From Callaeas wilsoni (taxonomy: Eukaryota > Chordata > Aves > Passeriformes > Callaeidae): a stretch of 64,000 nucleotides of DNA. This document shows positions 1-12,800 of the stretch, piece after piece; the first letter of the stretch is position 1; each line of letters opens with the position of its first letter. The notes beneath the pieces are model-generated. The model did not search any database. It was not told where the DNA came from and saw only the letters and a program-made list of their open reading frames with translations. The position numbers and the translations under genes were made by a program. The DNA lies in NCBI GenBank assembly GCA_013398955.1, contig VWPU01012171.1, positions 1 to 64,000 of the forward strand. Direction: 5' to 3'.

Positions 1-290
1 TAAATATCTACCCTTTATCCTTCATTCTCTCTGTCCAGACTGTTCCAGGTCAGCCTCTACAAGGCATCAGGTTCACCACAAGTGGCTGCTCCTCAGTGAA
101 GGCGAGCGGCCTCTCGGTGCAGGTCCACTGCGGCAGCCACGGGCGGAGGAGGGAAGGCTTGAGGTGCAGGCGCTGGGTCTCTCTGTAACCACTGAAATGC
201 CATTTAACAATATAGTGCAGTATCTGCAGCACATGGTCTTTTTGCTCTGTGTGTGTGTGCACTGTGCAACTTGTGGAGGGAGATTTTAAA

Positions 291-688
291 ATCATAGAAT
301 GTGAAGGAGTCGGAATGGACATTACAGATCATGCAGTCCTAACCTCCCCTGCCATGTACAGGGCCACCTCCCACTACAGGTTTCTCAAGGCCTTCCCCAT
401 GCTGGCTTTGAACACTGCCAGGATTGGGGCATCCACAACCCCCTGGGCAACCTGTTCCAGTGTCTCACTAACCTCACAGTGAAAAATTTTTTCCTACTAT
501 ATAACCTAAATTTCCCATTGTCCTGTTACTACCGTTCCTGACAGAGTCCCTCTCTGGCTTCCCTGCAGGCCTCCTTCAGATACTGGAACGTTGCTATGAG
601 GTGTCCACACAACCTTCTTTTCTCTAGGTGAACAGTCCCAACTTTCTCAACCTGTCTTTACAGGGAAGGTGCTCCAGTCCTGTTATCA
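291..688 (-). mobile_element. CR1 LINE 3' portion
   Basis: About 400 bp in reverse orientation. From left: ATCATAGAAT, a CCCCTGCCATG segment, CTTTGAACACTGCCAGGATTGGGGC, CTGGGCAACCTGTTCCAGTG, then GTACTGGAA-like and TTCTCTAGGTGAACA-like blocks ending at GGTGCTCCAGTCC. This block order is the reverse complement of avian CR1 elements, moderately diverged and 5'-truncated. It is intergenic. Confidence 0.93.
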
Positions 689-3600
689 AATACGTGTGAA
701 AATGCACCAATATAGATTAATAAGCATCGTGGGATATGTAATAGAGCTTTTCCTCTTGGAATCAGTGTTTTTCAACCTCAGTCAAAGCTAACAACAGAGT
801 GGAGATCTTTAAGTTTTACAGCCTCTTTCCTACATGGGAGCCACCTCCACTCACCTTGTGCACTCTTCAGCCTTGCCAGGGCTGAGTGCTGAGTCATTTT
901 GATGATGCTGCTGGTCATCCACTGAAAGCTTTGGCATTGCTTAGATGCCTGTGCCATCCTACTGATGTGTAACTGCCTGGAAAATTCTGTGTACTGGAAA
1001 ACAGAGGAATGTAAAAGATTCTTGGCACCATATTCAGCTATATTGTTTCACACAAGGTAGATATATGAGTTTGAAAGTATCAGTAAAACAGCTATGACTG
1101 TGTGCCTATCATACGGTATTACATCTATGTGAAAATATGCAGCAAATCAGAGCGTCTGTTCTGGTTCTGAAATTTAGCCTGAGTGTCTTCTGTGAGTCAA
1201 ACTTACCTGGAAGCCATTCCTACAGCCAAAATTAAGGGAAGAAGACAGAAAGACAAAACATGTATTGAACATATTTTGCATAATTTTATGAGAAGTGGTG
1301 ATTTGGTTTGTAGTACTCAAAGACTTTAGCTTTGCATTTCACACCTGCTGTACTCTTCCTGGCATTTCTGCACATACCACCAGAGTCCCCAGTGTACTAG
1401 CACCCAGCCTGTGAGGAAGGAAGTGCAGGGGTGTATGGCCAGGACTGTGTGCAGCGTGCACAGGATCATGAGTGTGATCACTTCCATCCACAGGCTGAAC
1501 CCCAAGCTCTCTATAGACTCCTCTCATCATAACACAGGGAGGACGAGGGGCTGCAGGTCCTGGAATAATAGACAAAGCTTTTTCTAGATGTCCCCCTTTT
1601 TTTACCTCTTATTTCTTCTCCTCAAGGCAAGTTGTATTTTAAATCTACCTACACTCTCAGTACAGGATAGTGCCAAAACCCCTTGCATTAACAAGGAACG
1701 TGGATTTCTCTGCCTTGCTCCTCCTTCTCAGATCTTGCAGACCCTCACTGTGGAGTGAATCTTAGTGACACACTGCACCAAAAGCAGCTTGACTTCGAGG
1801 CTGCAGCCCCACAGGCAAAAGGTGACACCCCTGAGTACAGATTCAGGAGTGTGTGAAGAGCATTGACCTTTGTCACAGCAGATAAGGATGTCATTCCTTA
1901 CACCCTGGAGGCTGACTTTGTGTGTAGTTGTATGGAAATAGGCGTGGTTTGCCTCTGTCCAACCTACCAGGCACTGCTGGTTGTTGGTCTGCTATGCCAG
2001 GCTGTGTCATGCTTGTGATGCATCCTCCTGATGTGGAGGATTTGAAGTATTTTCAGACTTTATTTTTTTTATTTCTAAAAAGGACAATTGTTTGTATTCA
2101 AACACTCTTGCCCTGGTTACTTGCATTGCTGTATGCATCTGTGCTCTGTGCTAGGCTGGGGAGGTGGTGGACAGCAGTGCTCAGTGCCCTGCTTCCCTTA
2201 TCACCTGACTCCACAGCATAATAGAGGAAAATAGCAGAGGTTTCCACTTCCTTCCCTAAATCCCGCCCTGACATTTCAAATCATCAATCTAAAAAGACAT
2301 GCTGCACCATGTCTCGTATAGAGCAGTAGATGGCTCTCTTTCCTCTGAAGTCCTGCTGCGAAAAGAAACATCGGGTCTTAAGAGAAAATCCAGCCTTGTT
2401 CCCTCAATGCCATGGCTCCTTTTGGGCAAGCTCTCATATTCATTCAACAGTGCAGACAAGATACAGCTGTGATGATGTAGGAATGCATTTTAAACTGGTT
2501 AACTCTACCTATACTCAATGGCTTGGAAGATGAAGAAGGTGGCCAGGGAAAATAGATCAGTGATGCTAACTTTAATTGTAGTATTTCTTCATGGAGCAAG
2601 ATAATATCTCTTCTCTCAACCTGTTAAGTTTATAGGATATAATAAAAAAGTTGTTTCTGGGTTCTCACATTTTTTTCAGTCTTTTAAAAACTACTATTAC
2701 AAGATACCTTTATTTATACCTTTTTAAGGAATCTGACTTTTGAAATGTTGCTTTTTCAAGATAAACAGAAGAAAGGAGCAGAGAAATACAGATCATATTC
2801 ACAATATAATAATCATCTGGATATTCTCAAATAACTGAAAATAACATAAACAGAGTTCAGTGAGTAAAGATTTGTCTGTCTCCTTATACACAGTACAGTA
2901 TACAGCATTTTAATGTTGTAAATGCCTAACAAGGATATTGGATTTTAGAATGACAATTTACAAAACAGAAGAATATAAAGTTAGAGTATCAGACTGTTTG
3001 GACAAGAAAAAATATGCATATGTGTTCAAGGAAAACATTTCTCAGGTTTTCCATAAGAGAGCAAGTTGCAGTCAATCAAAAAGGAAAAGAATTAGGATGC
3101 CTTAAACTGGGCAGTTCTCCTACTGTAAAGCTGAACACAAAGTCATTACTTAATCATGCGTAAGATGATGCTGACCAAATCAGAAATGGCTTATGTGGCT
3201 CTGGCAGTACAATGTGTTTTCATCTGTCTGGAAATATTCCGTCTGCTGCAAATGCCTCAGGGCTCCCTGTCACCGTGGATATTCTTGCCTGGAGGTTTAT
3301 GCTGGGACAGGAGACCCATCTTGCCTGCTTTCCTTATTGTTTGTTAGCAGAAGCATTCCATGCTGTTCAGTTTTTGGCATTGGCCATGGCAGCAGAAAGC
3401 CTGGGACTTTCCTCAATTAGCAATATTGCTTTCATATGGAAGAAAGGAAGGCATGTATTGTGTCCTCTACAAAGTACTCCTCTGGGTCATATGGCAGTGC
3501 TCAACTAGATTCAGAGAAGTAGCTTAGGCTTTGTATTGCCTAAATTTTAGTGTTATATTAGCCAGTGGAAGTATAGATTTGAAGTACAGGTAACCTTAAT

Positions 3601-6600
3601 GTCTAAACTCTCTCATTTATAGGTATTCTTTCTATAGGAAATGAGAGTGGTGATGATGCTGGACATTTCCTATTAAACAACTGGCCTCTGTTCAGAACAC
3701 TCACCTGCGCGTGGAAACATGGTCTCAGATTTCTCCTCTGTCAGTGGCATTTAGTAACTGCAGTGAATGCTGAACCTCAGGCAAGACAAGGCACTGGGGC
3801 TTTGTGGAATCATCTTTGTTTTTAACTATAGTTGTTTCCTTATGTATAGAAGGCATGAATATCCTTAGGGAAAAGAGTAGATTCCCTTCAAACTTTGTGG
3901 ATTACTTCTGTATTTTCTGGGTTAATGGCTTTAAAAACTTCACTATGGACTACTAAGGGATGTTGGAGTGCTCACTATGAAGAGCAGTTCTTTTGTCTGT
4001 GGACTCATAAAAACAGAGGAATAGCTATGGTCTGTCGGACCAATGTTCACTTCCCCGCAGTAACCTGTCTCACACAGCAGTCAACAGCAAATGCTGAGGA
4101 AAGGGCTTGTACAGACCAAACATGGGGTGATACATCCTCTGAATAGTCTCTGAATGTTTGGATACACTGATTGGTGACTCAGGCCATTCCTGAGCCGGAT
4201 GTGGTACCTCTGTTCTGAATAGTCCCTGACATTTGTCAGACAAGAATTTATGCCACCTGAATCCATGTAAAATTCAGTTCCACAAGGAGTTCCACATCTG
4301 AATTATATACTATGGATGCGTAATACCTTTTTGGTCTTTCTGAGAAAAAATTTTTTTTTTTCTGAATCCCCAGTAAATACTTAACCTCTCCCTGTGCACA
4401 TACCTACCCATAGAAACATTAGCTTTTAAGGCATTTTACTAGTGGAGAGTAATGTTCTTTCACCTGTGTGGCACAATCTTGCAAAACCATGTCTTTATAC
4501 CTGCCTGGTGCCAGGTTAGAATGATTTTTTCAAGAGTTTCCATCCCATGAGTGCTGCATTATACTGTAATGTTGAGGCTGTTCAGATATGTGGCAAAACA
4601 AAATTAATCTGAATTATCCTGTCATGAAAGATGTAATTATGAAGTTTAAAATATGCTGGTATCTCACAGCATTTCTCAATAGTTTTGTCCTATTCCTGAC
4701 GAGAAGTTGATTGGTAGCTGGATTTGTCAAAGTCGGGAACTGCCAAAGAACATGCTGCAGCTCTCACTAAAGTGTTTCCTTTTTTGAATGCAGACTCTGT
4801 AGTGAAAGTTAATGGTAAAACTTAAAAAAAATTTCTATTGGCAAAGATTTATTTAGTCTTAGAAGTGATAATATGTGAAATTATGCACAGTAAGTGAGAG
4901 ATTCTGAAAATTATATTTCTCTTGTCAGTAACTAAGTAAATAATTTTTTCAGAGATCTCAGAAATCTGGATGGAATCCATCATGCAGGACAGGATCATGT
5001 GCTTTTTATGCTCAAGGAACCTGATAGGCCAATCAAGGTAAGAACCTATGAATTAGGTACTTAATCATTGTCAGTGTCTTGCATTCACTAGGCATTCTCC
5101 TAGTCAATCTAGGAGGCTTCAAAATGTGTGTGACAGTGTGATATCCCTTAGACTGGTTTGGGAAATAGAGGATGACTCTACTCGTTTTTACCAGCAGGTG
5201 TCTAAGGAAGATGTAGGTCTGAATAATCTCAGATGTTTGGTATCTAGGTGTGCCTAACAAAAAGAAACAAAGCTGCTTCCAACAATAAAGACACTTCTCC
5301 TTTGACAATGATTTGAAAAATCGTTGAATTTTGAAAGAGTAAACATGGTGTCTTTTTACTAATGCATGTTTTTACAACATTGACCAACATTTGTCGCTCC
5401 ATGCTGGAAAAGCAAGCCTAAATTCATGGCAATTATAACATTTTCATAACAGAATTGACCTGCTTTTTATTCTGCAAATGTTGGCAGCTATCCTTAGCTA
5501 TTGCATCTATAGGATGTACATAAAAGCTGTACATAAAAATGCAGTAGGAGTATTACAAAACAAATGAGAAATAATGAAGGAAAGGAAGAGAAAGAAGCAA
5601 AGAGAGGGAGAGGGAAGGAGAAAAGAAGGTGGGCCCCATTCATGTAACTTTTAAAATGCTGAATGTATTTGTACAGCAGTGCTCATGCTGTCTCACCTGG
5701 GTCATTTGCAGCTGAGAAGCCCTTACGTAGCTCTGATGTGCTGCTCGGTGGCAGGGCACAGAAGCTGCTGCAATACTCTCTGGCTGTGGAAGCCAGCCAT
5801 TCCTCAGAGATACCAGCATCAGGGGGCCTCTCATACCTCACTGCAACCCCTCCTGATCCTCCTGTGGAGTGGTGGGGCCTTTGAAAAGCCCTTGTTTTTC
5901 CTCCTGCTAACTGGTTCCATGTTTATGCCTGCCTCAGGATATCTCTCTGGGATGTTTTTCCAGGTTATTTTACAGTTGTTAATCACAGGAAAATTTTGGT
6001 AAATGACTTAACAGCTGTCACTCTCTACAGCTCAGGATTTGGAAAGTAGTATATATTTTTAAATTTAGCCTTTGAAATTCTCAGCTAAGTAGGCCAATGC
6101 ACCTGTTACAAACTCTCCGTTATTTTCATGAGGCTTGCTTTTTATCTTACCCTACACTTCAGATAGCCACAGGGAAACTGTTCTTTCTGACTAGCATGGA
6201 AAAGTCTTCTGCAGTCTTTCATCATTTTTATATGTTCTTTAAATACCCTTACAATCATTCTTCCTTCTGTTGGCTGGGGAGCATGTCTCCAGGGCTAGAA
6301 CTTTTTAAGATATATAAAATGTATCTATAATTTCTTTGTGGTCCATGTCAAGGAGTAAACCCTGACTTGATTCAGTTGGTGTCAACACATCCATGTTTCT
6401 CAGAATCACTTTTGGAATCACATGGAGCCTGGCCATGTACAAAGTGAGTATCAGCTGGATTGAATCCTGGCCTGGTGCCTATCACATAATCCTTTGTACC
6501 TGGGTGTGCAACACATTATGGTACTGCCATATCTTGCTGAGAGAGGACCCTCTGCTTCCCTACCACCAAGTCTCATTCTGTGTTTTGTACTATGCAGTGC

Positions 6601-6865
6601 ATAAAATTTGTTTGTCCTGTTGTCGGAAGTTCTGTTTACTAGAGAAGGGGAAACAAGACAACAGTAATTCCTGCAGTCAATAAAACAGCAACCTGGTTGT
6701 GGTTTACATCATGTCAATTAAGATGAAAATGTATAAGCATTGCAACTAAGCATAAGTAACGTGCAGCTGGAAAATTTTAACAGCTGTTTCAGACATAATA
6801 AGAAATGTAATTGCAAACTCCTGAGCTCTGTATCATCCAACAATCAGCTTACGCAGTCTCAGTCC
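689..6865. other. Intergenic DNA, nothing recognised
   Basis: AT-rich non-coding sequence with short unsupported open frames on both strands. A purine-rich stretch lies at about 5570-5632. I see no exon, RNA gene or clear transposon. Confidence 0.7.
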
Positions 6866-7010
6866 TTGGAGGTTTTCAAGACCTTTCTGGATCAAGCCCC
6901 AAGAAACCTTTTCTGACCTCATTACTCATCCTGCTTTGAACAGCAGGCTGTTTCAGACAACATCCTGAGTCCTCTGCCCTGAATTTTCCCATGGTCTTGT
7001 GATCCTGTGA
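6866..7010 (+). mobile_element. CR1 LINE 3' tail
   Basis: GGAGGTTTTCAAGACCTTTC, then GGATCAAGCCCCAAG, CTGACCTCATTACTCATCCTG, TTTGAACAGCAGG and a final GATCCTGTGA. This is the typical final segment of CR1 in sense orientation, well diverged. The AAGGG satellite begins about 90 bp downstream. Confidence 0.85.
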
Positions 7011-7100
7011 CTCCTCTCAGGACTAAAAACATGTGCACTAGGTGTTTAAAATATAGTTCATTTGTTTTTTAATATCCAAAGTAACCAACTGCCAAGAAAG

Positions 7101-7518
7101 AAGGGAAGGGAAGGGAAGGGAAGGGAAGGGAAGGGAAGGGAAGGGAAGGGAAGGGAAGGGAAGGGAAGGGAAGGGAAGGGAAGGGAAGGGAAGGGAAGGG
7201 AAGGGAAGGGAAGGGAAGGGAAGGGAAGGGAAGGGAAGGGAAGGGAAGGGAAGGGAAGGGAAGGGAAGGGAAGGGAAGGGAAGGGAAGGGAAGGGAAGGG
7301 AAGGGAAGGGAAGGGAAGGGAAGGGAAGGGAAGGGAAGGGAAGGGAAGGGAAGGGAAGGGAAGGGAAGGGAAGGGAAGGGAAGGGAAGGGAAGGGAAGGG
7401 AAGGGAAGGGAAGGGAAGGGAAGGGAAGGGAAGGGAAGGGAAGGGAAGGGAAGGGAAGGGAAGGGAAGGGAAGGGAAGGGAAGGGAAGGGAAGGGAAGGG
7501 AAGGGAAGGGAAGGGAAN
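7101..7518. repeat. (AAGGG)n pentanucleotide satellite with assembly ambiguity
   Basis: An uninterrupted pure run of AAGGG (CCCTT on the other strand) for about 417 bp, roughly 83 units, ending at an N at 7518. The perfect array and the single N suggest the true length was not resolved. The G-rich strand can form G-quadruplexes and the purine tract can form triplexes. Open frames across it on both strands are artefacts of the five-base period. Confidence 0.97.
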
Positions 7519-8207
7519 ACCTCCCAGAACTGCTGTTAGTGGTCAGCAAAATCACAGGGTAAGTCTTTAGCCTAAAAACATGGCCAGGAGACCTTAGAAA
7601 GTTGTCCAATATAGGACAAATTTCAGACGTATGACAGCAATGTCCAAACATTTGGTTGTTGCAGCAAGGTTTGGAAAGATGTAGCTCTTGGGTCCACACC
7701 CTCTTCATTTAAATAAACATGACTGCTGCTGCGGGCGGTTGGCAGTGGAACAAACAGTTGCTTTTTTGGACAGTGTGAATGAATACCCTATAGTGGCATT
7801 ACTCAAGGGCTAAGTTTATTTAGACTGTGGCGTATTTGGTGACTTGAAACATGAAACCTTTACGCAGTTCCTTCTTAATCGCTGAGATCGGACTCCTAAC
7901 CCTCCCTTCTTTCTTGTAGGCAGTATGTGGTAAGAGTTAGTCCTCAGGGAGAGATAACTGGTGTTTACCTGTGTCAAAACTAAACACAGAGTTTTGTGCA
8001 CATTTTATAAATAGTTTGAGTGTATTCTTTAAATAATTCTTAATCACTCTGTCTACAGAAGCCATTTTAGCTACTACAGGGACTGATTCTGTAAGGGGTA
8101 ATTTGTGTAATACGAGGTTGACTCTCATGGTATGTGATTGTCAAATAGATGTCATCTAAAATAGAATGGACTTTCTAAGAGATTTTACCTATATAATTAA
8201 GATCTAC
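7519..8207. other. Intergenic DNA, nothing recognised
   Basis: Unique-looking sequence between the AAGGG satellite and the LTR. No supported feature. Confidence 0.7.
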
Positions 8208-9857
8208 TGTGTTGGTTTTGCATAGTTTAATCTTTGGTGAGGAGGGAAGAAGCCAGCCACGGAAGTGATTTTCTGTGAGGAGCTGCTAAAAGCTCAAAAC
8301 CAATCACTGGCTGGCTCTGAGAACAGACACACTGCTAAGCCAATTAGAAAAGCTGGTGATGCCTCTATGATAACATATTTAAGAAAGGAAAAAAAACGCG
8401 GGAAGCTCTCTTTTTCTGCCCTTCGAGGGGATGAGGGGGCCTGCCGGTCCCTTTCCTGGCAGGGCCGCTGGGCTATGCCACTGGGGGCCATCCCAGGAGC
8501 GCTCATGCGGCCGGGGGCGGCCCCGCGGCAGAAGCCGAGAGCAGCTGGGGCCAGGAGCGGCCACGTGGCTGAGACCACACTGCCAGGGCAGCACGGCTGG
8601 GGTGGCACCGTGCAGTTGTTGCCATCTCGGCATGGTTCGCAATAAACTTTACTTGCTTAGCTGTTTTTAGCCAGCCATGCTGCGGACAGAAGGGCAGAAG
8701 TGGCGGCAGCAGCTTTTCCTTTTCGGCGCCCCGCATGAAGAGAGGCACTAAATGGAGCCAGTGCTGCTGCAGCCGGTGTGGCCTGCATGGTGCCAGTTGG
8801 GACCATGTGACCAGCAGTGAGAGGCATGGCGAGTGATTCCCCGATGTGGAGCCTGGACGAGATCAACCTTTCAGCGCTGCAGAACTCTATAAAAACTTTT
8901 CAGTTGATAGAACTTGAGAACAAACAAACCTACAAACACTAATTCTCTCCTGAGTCAGAACAAAAGAAAGGGTGAAAACAAGTAAGGAGAACAACATGGC
9001 AACATGATCGGTGCAAAGGAGGGCAGGGGAGGAGGAGGTGCTCCGGGCCTCGGAGCTGAAATTCTTCTGCAAACCATGGTGAAGACTATAATATAACAAA
9101 TTGTTTTCCTGTAATTCATGAAGTGCATGGGAGGATGCAGAATTCACCCGCAGCCCATGAGAAAAAGGTGCTCGTGCTGGAGCATGCGGGTGCTGAGAAG
9201 CTGTAATCTGGTGAAAGGCTTGAAAAGAGAGAGAGAGAGAACCCTTGCCTCCAGAAGCAGAGGAAGAGGACCCTTGCTTGTATACTAGAACAGCTCATCC
9301 TTAAAAGACTGTACCCCATAAACCAAATGGCCCATGAAAAAGCAGTTGTGGGAAGACTGCTTTGCCTGTGGGAGGGGCTCACGTTGCAGCAGGTTCGGGT
9401 GGGACTGCTACTCGTGAAAATTAGAACCACGTTGGAAAACTTCAGAGAGAACTGCCTCGCATGGAAAGGACCCCATGACATAGCAAAAGAGACTCCTCTC
9501 CCTAAATGAACTGAAGAAAAAACTTTTAGAAGTGACAAACTGACTAAAACCCCCATGTTTTATCTCTCTGCGCTGTCGGTGGGAAGGAAAGAAGGGCTGG
9601 GAGAGAGAAAAGGTGTTCTAAAGGTTTATTTTAGTTCTCATTATCGTCTTTTAATTCTGTTAATAATTTTTTCTTTATACCTTTTAAGTTTTGAACCTGT
9701 TTTGCCCTTAAAGTGTTTTCTCCTAAACCTAATCTCACCCCATGAGCCTTTTAATTCGTTTTTCTTTCCCCCTCCTCTGCTCAACTATGGCAGAGGAGAA
9801 TGAGTAAATGATTTTTCGTGGGTGCACTGGTGTTTGGCCAGCATCAAACCCACAACA
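8208..9857 (+). mobile_element. Solo LTR of an avian endogenous retrovirus (probably ERVL type)
   Basis: It starts TGTGTTGGTTTTGCATAG and ends with GGCCAGCATCAAACCCACAACA-like sequence, so it has the TG...CA termini of an LTR. A TATA-like TATTTAAG at 8376-8383 follows a CCTCTATGATAACA block; AATAAA occurs at 8641-8646. A G+C-rich middle with repeated GGA-rich phrases, then a T-rich block and a CATGAGCC-like block, follow in the order I recall for a widespread avian ERV LTR family. The flanks TCTAC (8203-8207) and TCTGT (9858-9862) match at only three of five bases as a target-site duplication. No gag, pol or env is present. The class assignment is from memory. Confidence 0.8.
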
Positions 9858-12800
9858 TCTGTATACCTCTAGCTATTTTTTCTTGATACCACAGTGGAGT
9901 GGGTTGGAAAGGGAAAGATTTCTTGTTTTTCTTTTTTTATTTTTAGATTAAAAAAAAAAAAGACAAACTAAACTTAAACATCACAGTTTTAGCTTTTGAC
10001 CAATTTCCAAGCAGAAAGTTTGGGTTTTATTTTTAGAATGAAAAAAGTTGTCCTGCAAGAGATCACACCCTACAACTTTTCATTTTAACAACTGCTTTTA
10101 ATCCTGTCTTCTTTTCTTTTTTCAGTGTTGACCTTTCCTGGATGTGACAAGATGGAGGAAACAAGGACTGAAATAGTGCAGTCTACACCATTGAGAAGTG
10201 CTTTTCTTTCCCTCTTGACAATTCTTTTTAATTTCCTTGGGAGTTGATCCCTGCTCTGTCCTTTCTAGGACACATTCATCTCTAAAGGATTTTGGCCCCT
10301 TGACTCAAGAGCGATCTCACAGATTTTTGCCAAGCTGCCTGGAGATCGCCTAGCCTGATCTCTATGTTATGGAATACAGAATTTCAGCAAGCTGACTCTC
10401 TATTTAGCCTCATTGCTTGGTTTAGACTTTTGAAAAGGCATTCAAGTTTAATGGGAAGACATAAAAAGAAGCAGAAACCACAGCTTTCCTTAGTAGTGTG
10501 TTCAGGAAAATAACCTCTGTTGACAAGATGTGCCTCATCCCTAACTTGCATTTGACTGACTTTAATTGCCTGACCATTAGTTCTTTTTACACTTTTTACA
10601 ATAGATCAGCACCTGGTGTCTTCTTTCTATCAAAGAAGGCTCCCCTCAGTATTCTCTGAATGATGAATTAAAATAGGCATCTCTTTAGTCTGTTGTTTTA
10701 GGGCATTGTCTCCACACCTTAATTTACTTTTGTGTAAAATGTGGGAAATGAGTTTTGTATACACTATGAATTGCTCTCAGGTGAGTCTGCTTTTGAAAGG
10801 AAGCTGACTCTGCCTACAGGGATACAGTGGCCTATAAAACAGACTGCTGTACTAACATTCCCCTTTTTATGGGTACATGAATGAAGTAAAAGCTATTACA
10901 GGAACACGCATTCATTAAAAAATCTGCCAGTTTTTATGTCCTTAATTTAAAGTGAAGTTATAGTGTATGAATGCACATACTCCAGAGTGCTGTGATATAC
11001 TAGTCTTTGACATTACGGAAACACTGGGTTTAGAAGTTCCTTTTTAAAAACCTGTAATTGAAATTTACAGTTTAATTATAGGCTATAGTTTAAGATAATT
11101 AAATCTTCAGGGAATTCTTACGTTCTTTAAAATCAAATAGTGTTAATTCACACTAAATTATTTAATAAAAATAAGGTTTTTCTTGGCTGTTTCAGCTGTA
11201 TTTGCAACAAAGAGGGGTTGCACTGACCTTTTGAAAACCCTCAGGGCAAAGGGAATAAGGACACTAAGGTAAAATGATTAATGAACCTTGGTAAATGGAA
11301 TTTCATCACATACAATTATAAAAAATACTGCTCTAGGAAAACAGATTTTTGAGGACAACCAGTCATCATTTATATATGCTTTTAACTTCTCTCACAGAAA
11401 GAGCATGTTTGCACATGTTTTAACATGCCCCTACTGCATGGTTGAACATTTTGCAATCAGAGAATAATTCTAAAGTAAAATAATAGCATTACGTGAGCTT
11501 GCTTCCTAAATGTTCTGCGTGTATGTATCGGATATTAAGGGGCTAAATACAGCAAATAATGAAAAAAACCCCTCAGTTCTTTATCAAAGTTACGGAGATT
11601 TGAGTGAGGTGGAAGATACAATTTTGAGTCCTGACCTCTCCAAAGGCAGTGATTTTAGTGCCACTGATTGCTGTAAAGCCAAGAGTCTCCTTTGAGGCTG
11701 CCTACAGGGAAAATTTGAAGCTACACATAAAATCCTATTACAACTACCCCATTCACTCACACTTTAGAGGACCTTTCCACATCAGCAACAAGAACATAGG
11801 GTCATTTTGCAGTAATTCATTACAGTTCTGTGAGATTCATCAACTGCTGAGAGCTACTGTCCTGGGAAAAAACCGGGGACAAGGTCCTCATTTTCATTCC
11901 ATTATGGTCCTTCTGCACTGCTTAGTTACTTCAAAAGGGCCAGGGAACATGGTAACTGAGGATTATCTTTGCTGCTGAGGAATTTCTACGTGTATCATTT
12001 GTAGATTTGTTCCTCAGACTTTCACATTTCCTGTAGTATAATTTTGTTGTTCCTTCTTTAATTCCCTTTTTTTTCAGAATTTTATTTTTAAAAGTGAATC
12101 AGAACTTCATGAAGTCTTAACCATGAGGTCCTTCTACAAGGACCTTTCCTAAAAGACAGTGCTTCATTTTGTTGGAGTTTTCCAAAACCCATATATAACA
12201 CTACATATAACGCAATAATATAGTACTGGCTGATTTGATCATGTATATTTTTATGAGTATGTTTAAAAAGTGTACAGATATTTTAAAATATTATGAAAAT
12301 GTAAGTATATAATTCCAAGATCTTAATATTTTTCTATGCTTTTTTAACAAAGAAGAAGCTTTTCTCCTGTTTGGACATAGCTTGCTTGTTCTTATGCCAG
12401 TCTTTGAACAAAATCTGAATATCTTCAAACAGTGCCTGATCCAAAGCTTGTAAAACTTAATGTCTTTCTTTAGGTTCAATTCACTGAATACTCAATGAGG
12501 ACTCTTAAGATATAGTCATCTTACATGCTCTGGAGATAACAAGATATTTCAACTACTTGTCTTGATTTCATGTTAAGAAATGTAATAGAAATTGGTGCTT
12601 TAAGAATGAGGATTAACCTGATTCATTTAGAAGGCCATTTTTGAATGTCTGTTCATTCAAATGTTGGTATTTCAATGAGTCATACAAATCTGTTCTGAAA
12701 AGTGCCTACTTCATACCACTGTCCATCCAGTGAATGTAAATAACCAGTTATAGACAATTGCACAGTCCACGTTTGATCACGTGAATCCTACCCACTCTGG

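Noticed and set aside
7058..7708. Long open frames on both strands encoding a Gly-Arg-Glu-Gly-Lys repeat or its complement (Leu-Pro-Phe-Pro-Ser)
   Set aside because: They are produced by the five-base AAGGG repeat, which has no stop codon in any frame; they are not genes.
8265..9556. Several overlapping open frames of 80-146 codons on both strands in a GC-rich stretch
   Set aside because: They fall inside the solo LTR, overlap one another in different frames, and match no retroviral protein; they reflect base composition.
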